A stretch of DNA of 64,000 nucleotides from Alphaproteobacteria bacterium (GCA_028285105.1 JANQQE010000011.1:819856-883855), one strand, 5' to 3'. Counted from the stretch's first letter, positions 35,660 through 44,086 are shown. A program made the numbers and translations. The notes: a model not told the origin generated them from the sequence alone.

Positions 35660-35770
35660 TGGTTTGTTTTCTTTTCGCTTCGCGATCGCCATGAACAGCC
35701 AGTACAGCATGGCCATAAATGCCAAATCGAACACGATGAACACAAGGGTGACTACAATAGCCTCTGCCAT
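35654..35770 (-). CDS. Very small single-helix membrane protein
   Basis: A 38-residue reading frame. A hydrophobic helix (AIVVTLVFIVFDLAFMAMLY) is followed by a basic end (AKRKENKPN). Its TAG stop lies within the recurring TCCTAATT motif. It follows the 34-residue gene by 19 bp, same strand. Not recognised; too short to be certain. Confidence 0.45.
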   Translation of the reverse strand: MAEAIVVTLVFIVFDLAFMAMLYWLFMAIAKRKENKPN

Positions 35771-35789
35771 CTAAAGCCCTTTGTGGGTC

Positions 35790-35894
35790 CTAATTTCCTT
35801 TTCGTCGCAAAATCAGCCAGAGCACAAGCCCAACACCAACCATGAATGAGATGGTGAACGACGGCGAGGCACCTGGTCTAATGTAAGCCATCAT
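35790..35894 (-). CDS. Very small single-helix membrane protein
   Basis: A 34-residue frame: a polar start (MMAYIRPGASPSFT), one helix (ISFMVGVGLVLWLIL) and RRKGN. Its ATG overlaps the TGA stop of the upstream gene (ATGA) and has GAGGAG about 9 nt before it, a translational-coupling arrangement. The stop also lies in a CCTAATT motif. Confidence 0.5.
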   Translation of the reverse strand: MMAYIRPGASPSFTISFMVGVGLVLWLILRRKGN

Positions 35895-36124
35895 GGCAGC
35901 AACTCCTCAATTGACGAAACCGAATCAGCCAATCCCATCGCCATCGCTGGCGTAGCCTTAATCGTGGTGTGCTTCTTACACCCATTGTACCACACGATAA
36001 ACTGGATTTCAGGGATTGCCATCGTCTCTCTTATAATTGCGATTGCAACGGTGAAATGTTGGCCACGCGACAGGTCAAACCCATCGACTAAGAAGAAGGT
36101 GCGGGTAAGGCTCTTGATGAACAA
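35891..36124 (-). CDS. Small hypothetical protein, first gene of a mini-operon
   Basis: A 77-residue frame (MFIKSLTRTFFLVDGFDLSR, then QHFTVAIAIIRETMAIPEIQ) with mixed alpha/beta character; ends SSIEELLP. Its TGA overlaps the next gene's ATG. The TTG start at 36124 has TAGG a few bases upstream; the true start could be elsewhere. Not recognised. Confidence 0.45.
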   Translation of the reverse strand: MFIKSLTRTFFLVDGFDLSRGQHFTVAIAIIRETMAIPEIQFIVWYNGCKKHTTIKATPAMAMGLADSVSSIEELLP

Positions 36125-36275
36125 GCGCGCCTAAACGTTGTGAATCCTCAACCAGTGACCGATCGATCGGTCGCATGAAGCTGAAGTATTTCGCAGTGGG
36201 TCAGATTTCGCATTTCAACCCTCAATCGGCGTAGAATGATTTGACGCTTCGAGTAGGCGCAGCCATCATCACAGC

Positions 36276-36598
36276 ATGTCAATCAAACCGATGATTCTGG
36301 CGGTTGTTGTCGGCTTGGCGTTGAACGGCTTGTTGTTCATTACGGCCGGCGAAAGGGTGTTCTTCTGGACGCAGGAATTGATCGCATTAGCCCTTCCGGA
36401 ATCGGCATCGGTCAAGCCTTTCGTTCCGTTGTGGTTGTTGTGATTCAGTCTGTTTTCGCGATTCCGTCGCTCGTGGTGGCGTTGCTGATAGGTTGTCAAG
36501 CCAACGGGAACGAGCACGGACCGCCCCGTTGCTCGAAGTGCGGGTACATCCTCAAGGGGCTCACCGAACTTCGCTGCCCGTGCTTCGACGCGACTTGA
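36276..36598 (+). pseudogene. Frameshifted zinc-ribbon membrane protein
   Basis: Frame one begins MSIKPMILAVVVGLALNGLL and stops at 36443. The protein continues in another frame (VIQSVFAIPSLVVALLIG) to a ribbon CSKCGYILKGLTELRCP whose last Cys is CF rather than CG, then stops at 36598. It is thus a broken member of the island's zinc-ribbon family. Its upstream 21 bp (36228-36248) are identical to 31625-31645, where a more decayed copy starts. The 3' end runs into the recombinase fragment. Confidence 0.6.
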
Positions 36599-36912
36599 AG
36601 TTTGCGGAGATCGAGGAAGTCTCGGACGACGGCGTCGTTTTAGACGTGTACAGCCTTCGGTACACCACTGCAATGCTGCTCTTTCGCGCCGGCATTCATC
36701 CACGAATGGCACAACGGATCATGCGTCATTCGTCTATCAATTTGACGATGAATCTCTACACGCAGATGCGGGTGGCTGATGAAGACGCTTCGAGGGATGC
36801 TGATTACATGTTTCCAACGGCATCCAGCCAAGCCGAATCTACAGACCTTTGCCCCCCCTTTTTGAACTGTGAGATTAGAGCAGCCAACCGTTTGAATGAG
36901 CGCTTGGTTTGA
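36580..36912 (+). pseudogene. Tyrosine recombinase (integrase) C-terminal remnant
   Basis: About 110 codons match the end of a phage-type integrase: VLRRDLKFAEIEEV, YSLRYTTAMLLFRAGIHPRM, IMRHSSINLTMNLYTQM. The catalytic Tyr (in LYTQ) and box-II Arg are visible, but the conserved His of HxLRHT is Tyr on both sides (YSLRYT), and the N-terminal two thirds are missing. It lies 180 bp from the intact tRNA-Arg, as expected for the element's original integrase. Confidence 0.75.
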
Positions 36913-37090
36913 ACGGTTTGTGCGTAGTCGTTACGGGCTAGCAGGTGAGTCCGCGCTGGGGGCGGCGCTGGGGATTTTTACCACTCGTTTGCGCACTTTT
37001 AGGTTCGCTTGCGCGTTTTCGTGTTTTACGGGATGCGTCAAAATCTTCGTTGTCTGCCTTGAAAAACAGCATTTTCCAACTCAAAAACTA

Positions 37091-37137
37091 AACACGCCAG
37101 GCAGGACTCGAACCTGCGACCGCCGGATTAGAAATCC
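37091..37137 (-). repeat. Right attachment repeat inside tRNA-Arg(TCT)
   Basis: 47 bp identical to 25817-25863; here it is part of the intact tRNA gene. Confidence 0.9.
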
Positions 37138-37166
37138 GGTGCTCTATCCAACTGAGCTACTGGCGC
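37093..37166 (-). tRNA. tRNA-Arg(TCT)
   Basis: 74 nt, class I cloverleaf. The acceptor GCGCCAG pairs with CTGGCGT; the anticodon stem CCGGA/TCCGG holds loop TTTCTAA with anticodon TCT; the T arm is GCAGG TTCGAGT CCTGC. No CCA is encoded. It is the integration target of the island. Confidence 0.95.
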
Positions 37167-37351
37167 TTGGCGCTGCGGCGCTTTGATAATTTCGAATCTT
37201 ATGCACTTGATTTCGATTTTCAACGAGTTCTGTAATCTGCATTTGTTGCATCATGTCGCAATTCAGATTAAATGCCGCAGATAAGCCCATCCGTTAATCA
37301 ATTCCGGTATCTCTCGCGGGCAACGATTGAAACCACATTGGAAACTCTACC

Positions 37352-39034
37352 ATGAATTCGATTCGATGCATTACACAAACGAGTTTAGTCGCCGTCATTC
37401 TCGCACACGCTTCCGGCTGCATAATGGGAGGCAGATTTATGCCTGCCTATGGCGGCGGGAAGGCCCAATTATTTGAGGGGATGGGTTCCTACTCACGCGA
37501 AATCACGACGGATTCCGAAGAAGCAGCGAAGTATTTCAACCAAGGTTTGAATTGGGCTTACGGTTTCAACCACGATGAAGCGGTCCGTTCATTCACGAAG
37601 GCGACGGAGCTTGATCCCGACTGCGCAATCGCCTGGTGGGGAATCGCCTACGCTCAAGGACCGAACTACAACTCGCCAAAGATGGGCCATCCTAGGTCAA
37701 CTGCTGCGTGGGTTGCACTGCAGGAAGCCCTCAAGCGCGTGGATCAAGCGTCTCCCGTCGAGCGGGCACTGATCGAAGCGCTGTCGAATCGTTACGCCGA
37801 GAAAGAACCAGACGAGCGTAAGGATCTCGACAAATCGTTCGCCGACGCGATGAAGGAAGTATATGCGAAGTTTCCGAACGATCCGGAGGTCGCAACGATT
37901 AGTGCTGAAGCGATGATGATCCGGTTTCCGTGGAAACTCTACGAACGCGATGGAACACCTGCTCGGGGCGAAACGACTGAGATTGTTTCGGCGTTGGAGC
38001 ATGTGTTGAAACGATTTCCTACCCATCCAGGCGCGAATCATCTCTATATTCACGCGATCGAACCGAGCAACAACAAAATCCGAGGCATCCCAGCCGCCGA
38101 TGCATTGTGCGACTCGATTCCCGCGAGCGGTCATTTGTTGCACATGCCATCGCACATCTATGCGCAAGTCGGCATGTGGGAGAAATCCATCGAGCAAAAC
38201 AAGAAGGCTAACGCAGCCGATGCGAAATATCGCGAATTGGTCAGTAACATGGGTATGCAGTTTGGATATGCCTTGCACAACACGCACATGCTCGCGTTTT
38301 CGGCCATGATGGTTGGCCGTGAAGACGAATCGATCGCCGCAACGCGCGACATTCAGAATAACATCCCCTGGTTTGTCAAAATGATGGCGGGAAACTTCCT
38401 CGATATCGGTATGTGGCCCGTGTACTCCGTTCAAAAACGTTTCGGACGATGGGACGAATTGCTTGCAGAACCAGCCCCACCGAGCAGCTTTCGGGTATCG
38501 ACTGCCGTCTGGCACGCCCACCGCGCGATCGCTTTCGCTGCAAAGAAAGACTTTGCCAACGCCAAGCGCGAACAAACTGCTTTTCGGGCGGCAATCAAAA
38601 AAGTGCCGCATAAGACTCGGTTCCGCGAGTTTGACTTGGCGCTAAAATTCTTGATGACCAGCGAGCTATTCATCTCGGGTGAGATTGCTTTACACAAAGG
38701 CGAACTCGACGAAGCAATCCGCTACCTCAAAGATGCCGTCGTCATCGAGGACATGTTGGGATACGGTGAACCTCCGCTTTGGTTGCAGCCGACCCGACAT
38801 GCGCTCGGGGCTGTTTACTTGAAGGCAGGACAATTCGCCAATGCCGAACGCACCTATCGTGAAGACCTTGCGAAATGGCCGGGCAACGGCTGGTCGCTGT
38901 ACGGCTTAAGTCGGGCGCTCGAAGAACAGGGCAAAACTGGTGAAGCCAAAAGCATCCGCGCGGAGTACGAACGGGTATGGGCCAATGCAAATGAACCGCT
39001 CACGACAAGTTGTAAGTGCGTTCCAACGCTTTGA
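37352..39034 (+). CDS. TPR lipoprotein
   Basis: A 560-residue protein with a signal peptide ending in HASGC (lipid Cys at 23) and TPR-type helical repeats across the mature part: YFNQGLNWAYGFNHDEAVRS, CAIAWWGIAYAQGPNYN, then late repeats AERTYREDLAKWPGNGWSLY and RALEEQGKTGEAKSI. The middle has conserved motifs HLYIHAIEPS and GHLLHMPSHIY, typical of a conserved bacterial TPR protein family of unknown job. Periplasmic or outer-membrane anchored. It is the first gene after the tRNA-Arg, outside the island. Confidence 0.82.
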   Translation: MNSIRCITQTSLVAVILAHASGCIMGGRFMPAYGGGKAQLFEGMGSYSREITTDSEEAAKYFNQGLNWAYGFNHDEAVRSFTKATELDPDCAIAWWGIAYAQGPNYNSPKMGHPRSTAAWVALQEALKRVDQASPVERALIEALSNRYAEKEPDERKDLDKSFADAMKEVYAKFPNDPEVATISAEAMMIRFPWKLYERDGTPARGETTEIVSALEHVLKRFPTHPGANHLYIHAIEPSNNKIRGIPAADALCDSIPASGHLLHMPSHIYAQVGMWEKSIEQNKKANAADAKYRELVSNMGMQFGYALHNTHMLAFSAMMVGREDESIAATRDIQNNIPWFVKMMAGNFLDIGMWPVYSVQKRFGRWDELLAEPAPPSSFRVSTAVWHAHRAIAFAAKKDFANAKREQTAFRAAIKKVPHKTRFREFDLALKFLMTSELFISGEIALHKGELDEAIRYLKDAVVIEDMLGYGEPPLWLQPTRHALGAVYLKAGQFANAERTYREDLAKWPGNGWSLYGLSRALEEQGKTGEAKSIRAEYERVWANANEPLTTSCKCVPTL

Positions 39035-39155
39035 CTTGACACAATGTGATCGAGACTTGATTCGCCAACATGAGAATTCGACCCTCATCGTCGCAGCCAT
39101 TGCGGGTTTCTCTTTTCTTTGAGCTGCGTGATTGTTGGCGAGTATACTTGGTGGC

Positions 39156-39446
39156 ATGAATAACGAAGATTCAAACAAATGGGGAAGCGGTATCGTCATT
39201 CCCTTGCTATTTGTTGCCTGCGGAGTCTATTGCCTCTTTTTCGATACATTACCGAGGCTTCGACGACTAGGGCGTCCGATTGATGTTTCAGGAACACGGG
39301 GGATTCTGTTTGCCTTCGCATTATTTCTATTTGCCATTAGCGCGCACATTCGCAAATTCTACGACTTTCCGCAGCGAATCTTAGTCGGTAGGACGATTAC
39401 CATTGTCGCAATTGCGTTAACTGTACTGTCCGTTTTTGCAACGTAG
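39156..39446 (+). CDS. Small three-helix membrane protein
   Basis: A 96-residue protein beginning MNNEDSNKWGSGIVIPLLF, with three hydrophobic helices (about 11-29, 48-64, 74-94). Not recognised. It lies ~120 bp after the TPR lipoprotein, same strand. ATG 39156 avoids an unlikely upstream extension; ribosome site weak. Confidence 0.55.
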   Translation: MNNEDSNKWGSGIVIPLLFVACGVYCLFFDTLPRLRRLGRPIDVSGTRGILFAFALFLFAISAHIRKFYDFPQRILVGRTITIVAIALTVLSVFAT

Positions 39447-39550
39447 TACAATGACATTGCCTGGAACGTATCGATCGATTCCGCCACCTCCCAATTGCAT
39501 GCAGATTTTGGACAGGTGTTGTCAATGAGAACCAACAGAGGAACAGCTTA

Positions 39551-40987
39551 ATGAGTACCGCCGCAATCAATAGATACGCGATGGTCGCGCCGTTAGTCGC
39601 GGCTTCGTGCTTGTGTAGCGTTGCCTGTAGCGAGCACACGTACGATTTCAGTCATCATGACACAGCCACTCAATCAGAAATCGCTCGACGTCAGAGCATG
39701 GATTTTTCGCTCGACGATCGGGCAATGCTCGCTAAATTGCAAGACCAGATGCCCGATGCAACGCTTGCGCATTTGCACCGATGGCGTGACCGGGGATTCC
39801 TGCAACACAAAATGATTGACGGACAGACGCGGTACTTCAAGCGAGAACCAGTTAATCTAATGCGATTTTGTGCCGAGGCGCGAGAGTTGGTTCAATCCAA
39901 TCGCAACCAGGAAGCCGCCAACTCAGAACATTCGCACTTTTCGCTTCACGAACACATCCGCCAACTGGTAGCAGAGTCGGAGCAGTCGGATACCGTCCAA
40001 ATACACCCGATGCACCACCGCGTTCGCTACGCCCTCGTCGTACCTGCCGGGCATCCAAAGGTCGTACCGGGCGCCAAGGTCCGATGCTGGCTGCCATTCC
40101 CGCAGGAAGTCGATCAACAAGAAAATATTCGGCTTATCTCAAGCAACGTCCCCGTTACTGAAGTCGCCCCGAATCTGCACCCGCAACGAAGCGCGTACTT
40201 CGAACACACAGCCACCACGAACGGTGAGCCGCTTCGCTTTGAAATCACGGTCGAATTCGTCACGTCAGCCATTTGCCCGAAACTCGATCCTGCAATGGCC
40301 AAGAGCCATGACCCCCACGATAAAAAACTCGCTGAATACCTGCGCCCCCGCCCGCCACACATCCCGCTGGATTCCAAAGTGCGCCGGCTGGCCAGCACGA
40401 TCGTCGAGGGCGAAAGCAATCCCCTAGAGCGCGCCCGCCGTGTGTTTCGTTGGGTCTGCGAGAACATCGATTACTGTGCTGAAATGGAATACTCGACGAT
40501 CCCAAGCCTGACTGTGAAAGCACTGAACTCCGGCAAGGGGGACTGCGGCGTTCAGGCGATGACTTTTATATCGCTTTGTAGGGCGGCAGGCATTCCCGCA
40601 CGGTGGCAATCGGGATGGGAATCGTTACCGGGCCAGCGCAACATGCACGACTGGGCGCAGTTCTATGTGGAACCATGGGGCTGGTTGCCAGCCGACCCGT
40701 CATATGGCCTATACAAGGACGATGACGAGCGCGTCGCCGAATTCTATTTCGGACACATGGACCCCTACCGCATGATCGTCAATCTCGATTATGGCCGCGA
40801 ATTCTCACCGCCGAAGAAGAGCTTTCGCAGTGAGCCCAACGATTTCCAACGCGGAGAAATCGAAATCGACGGCGAGAACCTGTATTTCGACGAATGGAAA
40901 TGGGAATGCGACATGGAGACCAAACCTGTAGATTCTTCGATATCGCGCGTGGCGAATAAGGTCAGTTTGGAGTCGTCGGAGCTTTAA
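39551..40987 (+). CDS. Secreted transglutaminase-like protein
   Basis: A 478-residue exported protein. The signal peptide (MVAPLVAASCLCSVAC) may end in a lipobox Cys. After an ~270-residue N-terminal part comes a transglutaminase-like core: ERARRVFRWVCENIDYCAEM, then GKGDCGVQAMTFISLCRAAG with the catalytic Cys (~332), MHDWAQFYVEPWGWLPADPS with His (~366) and Asp (~382). So the triad is intact. Such bacterial proteins are usually proteases or amidases rather than crosslinkers. Its last 26 bp overlap the end of the converging zinc-ribbon/TPR gene. Confidence 0.85.
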   Translation: MSTAAINRYAMVAPLVAASCLCSVACSEHTYDFSHHDTATQSEIARRQSMDFSLDDRAMLAKLQDQMPDATLAHLHRWRDRGFLQHKMIDGQTRYFKREPVNLMRFCAEARELVQSNRNQEAANSEHSHFSLHEHIRQLVAESEQSDTVQIHPMHHRVRYALVVPAGHPKVVPGAKVRCWLPFPQEVDQQENIRLISSNVPVTEVAPNLHPQRSAYFEHTATTNGEPLRFEITVEFVTSAICPKLDPAMAKSHDPHDKKLAEYLRPRPPHIPLDSKVRRLASTIVEGESNPLERARRVFRWVCENIDYCAEMEYSTIPSLTVKALNSGKGDCGVQAMTFISLCRAAGIPARWQSGWESLPGQRNMHDWAQFYVEPWGWLPADPSYGLYKDDDERVAEFYFGHMDPYRMIVNLDYGREFSPPKKSFRSEPNDFQRGEIEIDGENLYFDEWKWECDMETKPVDSSISRVANKVSLESSEL

Positions 40988-43535
40988 CCGCTGTCCCCTT
41001 CTCGATCAATTCGGTGATCGTCAAATGCGGAAATCGTCGATCAAAACTGATCTTATTGGCCAATTCGAGAAACCGTTCGCTGCTTTCCGGAAGCTTCCGG
41101 GCCATCGCGACCAGTGCGACTGATTTCAATTCGCAGTCCAACGCGCAACGTATCACTTCATCCTCCGTCGGTAAGGAGTCACCGGCCAACCATCCAGCCA
41201 TTCGCCTTTCGTCAAATCCGGAATCGTGCATCTTGGTCCGAGCAACGTCTTCGTAGTGCCTCGCTCCGACTTCATCGCCTTTGTCAGCCAACAGAAGCGA
41301 TAGCAGCAGGGCATGAATCGATTCCATCGATGGGTCCGTGTCGAGTACATTGCCCGCCGCTGAAAGGTCATCCGACATGATGGCGTGCGCCAGCGTCGTG
41401 ACCGAATCGTCAACCGATTTGGACGCTTCAATCGCCCGCTCAACGTCACCATCGACGTATGCCGTCATGAACTTGCTGATGGCTTTGAATCGTTCCGCGA
41501 ACCCTGAGTCTGACGGGTCGGCTTGTTCGCCAAGTACGCGTTTGACATACCTGTCGAGCAACGATCGATCCTCGGAGAGACAATAGTAGTAGAGTTGATC
41601 GTTGGTGAATGCGAGCAGGGTCGAGTGAACGTTTTGAACTTCTTTGAGCGCTTCATCAAGTCGCCCGTTTGCGGCCAGACATTCGACGTACTGATACTGC
41701 ATGTATGAATGCTTTGGTGCCAACGCGCGACCCTTCTCAATGATTTCCAGTGCTTCCTCAAACCGCCCCGTCCCGAGCCTTTTATATGCCAGCGAAATGT
41801 ACGCGCGAGGACATGGTGGATCGCCACGCACGGATTGCTTCATCAACTGCTCTGATTCGTCCGGGTTGGCTGCCACCCGCCCAAGCAGATACGCGCGACT
41901 GGCGTCCGTGGGCTCGTCGGCCAGGAACGATCTGTACTCGGCGATGATGTCATCGGCATCCTGAGTTTGATACGCCATGTATTGATAGATCCGATGGGCC
42001 TCCACACGAACGGGGCGTAATTGTCGCAACCGCTCAATCAGCGCGAGCAATTGCTCCCTTGGCAACAGAGCGCCAGCCAATCCAAGTGTCGTCTCACTAT
42101 CGGAACCGTATTCCGCATAGCGCGCCAGAAAATCCAAGGCGGCTTGCTCGTTGACTTCGCTTTGAAGCACGCCGCCTGTTGTTGCGACGGTCCAGTCTCT
42201 GAGGAACTCCAATCGACTTTTGTACACCGCCCCACTCGAATCGGTCGAAATCGTTCTGGGAAGCGATTCAAATGGGTAGTCGACATCTGAAATGCGATGG
42301 AGCAGTTTGCCGCAATGATACGCATATTCGTAATCGACATCGTCAACGACTCGCACCGAGTATTCCACTTTTTCCCAAAAAAGCAGCGCCGTACGGTCGG
42401 GGTTGATGACGTAGACGTCGTCATCAAACAGTCGCGTGAAGAACCCCGATTGGATGTTCACCGTTTCGTCTGGTATCGAGATATCGTATTTGTTGGGCGA
42501 CACGCTGATGTCGCCTTCCGCAAGCTTGAGGACTTTTCGACCCTTTGGATGCAGCTTGATCGTTGTGCCAGCGATTGACACTCGATACGGCACATCCAAA
42601 CCGTTGACCACATGAACCTTGCGACTCTTTTGTCTCTCGAGGGATGCAATCGAGAAGGTCATCACCCCTACGCCAAGGACAATCGCCAGGAATCCCAACT
42701 TCACATACCGCCCGATGCTCTTTCCCTTTTTGGCTTTCGACTTTGGTACCTTAAGAAGTTTTGGCTTTAGCTTCTTGTCCGTACCTTGATACTTGGTTGC
42801 GCTCTTGCGTAGCTTTTTGTAATCCTTATCCGTCGCCAAATGCGGCAACACGTCGATGGTCTGATCCAACACGGTCTGCGCCGCATCGTGCATCCCCCAC
42901 GTCTGGTAAGATTCCGCAATCAACAATGCCAAACCGCCCCGCATGTTCGGCGACTCATTTAAGTCATGGGCGATCATCTCCCAGGCGTCGTCAGGCCGCT
43001 CCAAATGAAGCAGCGTGCGCGACAGCGCATTGCGCAAATCCGGATCGTCTTGCGCGGTGATCGACGCACGAAACGCCTCTTCGGCTCGCTCGAAGCTTGA
43101 GAAGTATTCGTGAGCAGAACCGAGCAGACCTTGCATCTCCGCATCGGTCGCCAAAGAAACTGCGGCGATGCGGGTTGCTTCATCCAATGCTTCTACGTCT
43201 TGAGCTGCCACACACATATTGATCGCTTCTGCGCACTTTTCGCGGTCTTGCGGCGACGCCCGAAACGCATCAATAGCAGCCGGCAAATCAACATCCTTCA
43301 ACTGCCGCCAATCCTTGTACTTAACGACCCGATGCTTTCTGCAAGCCGGGCATTCCTCAAGGACACGTTTGCGACCGAGCGGAATGATCGGAACAAAGAA
43401 CACGACAACATAACTGCGTGTGTCATACGAAAGCAATTCGCCGGATCGTCCGCACGACTCGCAAACACTGTTGACGCCATGAAGGTTTTTCTTACCCCAA
43501 TACCAGGTTCCGATTCCGTTAATGACCTGTGGCAT
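40962..43535 (-). CDS. Zinc-ribbon/TPR membrane protein
   Basis: An 857-residue protein. The N-terminus has a ribbon-like pair CESCGRSGELLSYDTRSYVV...CPACRKHRVV, similar to the YD-loop zinc ribbons of many planctomycete proteins. TPR-like helices follow (90-250), then a Lys-rich linker and one membrane helix (LGFLAIVLGVGVMTFSIA, ~290). A beta-rich outside domain comes next (KVHVVNGLDVPYRVSIAGT). The last ~350 residues are TPR repeats again (RAYISLAYKRLGTGRFEEAL). A scaffold role across the membrane is plausible. The last 26 bp overlap the convergent transglutaminase-like gene. Confidence 0.78.
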   Translation of the reverse strand: MPQVINGIGTWYWGKKNLHGVNSVCESCGRSGELLSYDTRSYVVVFFVPIIPLGRKRVLEECPACRKHRVVKYKDWRQLKDVDLPAAIDAFRASPQDREKCAEAINMCVAAQDVEALDEATRIAAVSLATDAEMQGLLGSAHEYFSSFERAEEAFRASITAQDDPDLRNALSRTLLHLERPDDAWEMIAHDLNESPNMRGGLALLIAESYQTWGMHDAAQTVLDQTIDVLPHLATDKDYKKLRKSATKYQGTDKKLKPKLLKVPKSKAKKGKSIGRYVKLGFLAIVLGVGVMTFSIASLERQKSRKVHVVNGLDVPYRVSIAGTTIKLHPKGRKVLKLAEGDISVSPNKYDISIPDETVNIQSGFFTRLFDDDVYVINPDRTALLFWEKVEYSVRVVDDVDYEYAYHCGKLLHRISDVDYPFESLPRTISTDSSGAVYKSRLEFLRDWTVATTGGVLQSEVNEQAALDFLARYAEYGSDSETTLGLAGALLPREQLLALIERLRQLRPVRVEAHRIYQYMAYQTQDADDIIAEYRSFLADEPTDASRAYLLGRVAANPDESEQLMKQSVRGDPPCPRAYISLAYKRLGTGRFEEALEIIEKGRALAPKHSYMQYQYVECLAANGRLDEALKEVQNVHSTLLAFTNDQLYYYCLSEDRSLLDRYVKRVLGEQADPSDSGFAERFKAISKFMTAYVDGDVERAIEASKSVDDSVTTLAHAIMSDDLSAAGNVLDTDPSMESIHALLLSLLLADKGDEVGARHYEDVARTKMHDSGFDERRMAGWLAGDSLPTEDEVIRCALDCELKSVALVAMARKLPESSERFLELANKISFDRRFPHLTITELIEKGTAVKAPTTPN

Positions 43536-43656
43536 GATCGCTCTCGCAGAAATTCTGATCCGATGTGTAGAACGTGCTGTCGAAACATAAGGTAATTGAG
43601 CAACGACGCATGTGTAAAGCCGTCAATAAAAACCTTGCGTATCACCATCTTAGGAG

Positions 43657-43684
43657 TTGCATGCGCACCATTGTGTTGTATACT
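43657..43684 (+). promoter_or_regulatory. Predicted promoter of the leader/tRNA locus
   Basis: A near-consensus pair TTGCAT - 16 bp - TATACT predicts a start at about 43691, just before a ribosome site and the leader peptide. The ~150 bp between 43536 and 43690 show no gene. Confidence 0.5.
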
Positions 43685-43704
43685 TCCAGCAGAGGTACAC
43701 ATTC

Positions 43705-43764
43705 ATGAATCGCAACGCGCTATATTATTATTTACCGCTGCTGCCCGGAGGTGGGTTCGCCTAG
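43705..43764 (+). CDS. Putative leader peptide rich in Leu and Tyr codons
   Basis: A 19-residue frame, MNRNALYYYLPLLPGGGFA, with AGAGG 9 nt upstream of the ATG. Codons run CTA, TAT x3, TTA, CCG, CTG, CTG. It ends 38 bp before a strong terminator hairpin, the layout of a transcription-attenuation leader. The next features downstream are tRNAs with anticodons TAG and TAA that read CTA and TTA, and a GTA-bearing tRNA-like element. That the leader senses those tRNAs is inference. I could not find a convincing antiterminator pairing. Confidence 0.45.
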   Translation: MNRNALYYYLPLLPGGGFA

Positions 43765-43801
43765 ATTGCGCGCGATGATTCTTTAGTTGCAGGTGCGATG
43801 T

Positions 43802-43833
43802 CTCGGTGGTTCTCACAACGACCGAGGCTTTTT
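43802..43833 (+). terminator. Rho-independent terminator after the leader peptide
   Basis: CTCGGT (43802-43807) pairs with ACCGAG (43821-43826), followed by GCTTTTTTT. A second ACCGAG followed by six T lies at 43887-43898, offering an alternative partner for the same CTCGGT. Confidence 0.75.
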
Positions 43834-43982
43834 TTGTGTCCGCACGTTTCCAGGTGAACACACGCTGCCCAGGTCGTTCGACACACACCGAGTTTTTTAA
43901 TTCGCGTTAACGGTTGATTGGAAACAAGTCCAATTCACTGCACGGAGAATGTACATCTCGAATTTGGGTTTTACTTAAACGC

Positions 43983-44056
43983 GACCAGGTAGCCCAACTG
44001 GCAGAGGCACGGCGCTTAGAACGTCGGCAGTGTGGGTTCGACTCCCACCCTGGTCA
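43983..44056 (+). tRNA. Class-I-shaped tRNA with leucine anticodon TAG
   Basis: 74 nt. Acceptor GACCAGG/CCTGGTC, discriminator A, 3-bp D stem, anticodon stem CGGCG/CGTCG with loop CTTAGAA (anticodon TAG), a 5-nt variable loop (GCAGT), T arm GTGGG TTCGACT CCCAC. Bacterial tRNA-Leu normally has a long variable arm; this one does not. The amino acid it carries is therefore uncertain, though A73 is a leucine identity base. Confidence 0.8.
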
Positions 44057-44086
44057 ATTCGAATGCGCAGAAGCTGCGCGCAAACA

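Larger units (their letters stand above)
25817..37166. mobile_element. Genomic island integrated at tRNA-Arg(TCT)
   Basis: An exact 47-bp direct repeat, the 3' part of tRNA-Arg(TCT), occurs at 25817-25863 and within the intact gene at 37091-37137. The ~11.3 kb between holds a decayed tyrosine recombinase next to the intact tRNA, as is usual when an element rebuilds the tRNA at one end. Cargo: a sigma factor/kinase pair, secreted and small membrane proteins, and many zinc-ribbon proteins. No transfer or replication genes are visible, and the recombinase is broken, so the island is probably fixed. Confidence 0.8.

Noticed and set aside
43596-43778. 60-codon plus-strand opening over the leader locus
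   Set aside because: No ribosome site; overlaps the better supported promoter and leader peptide.
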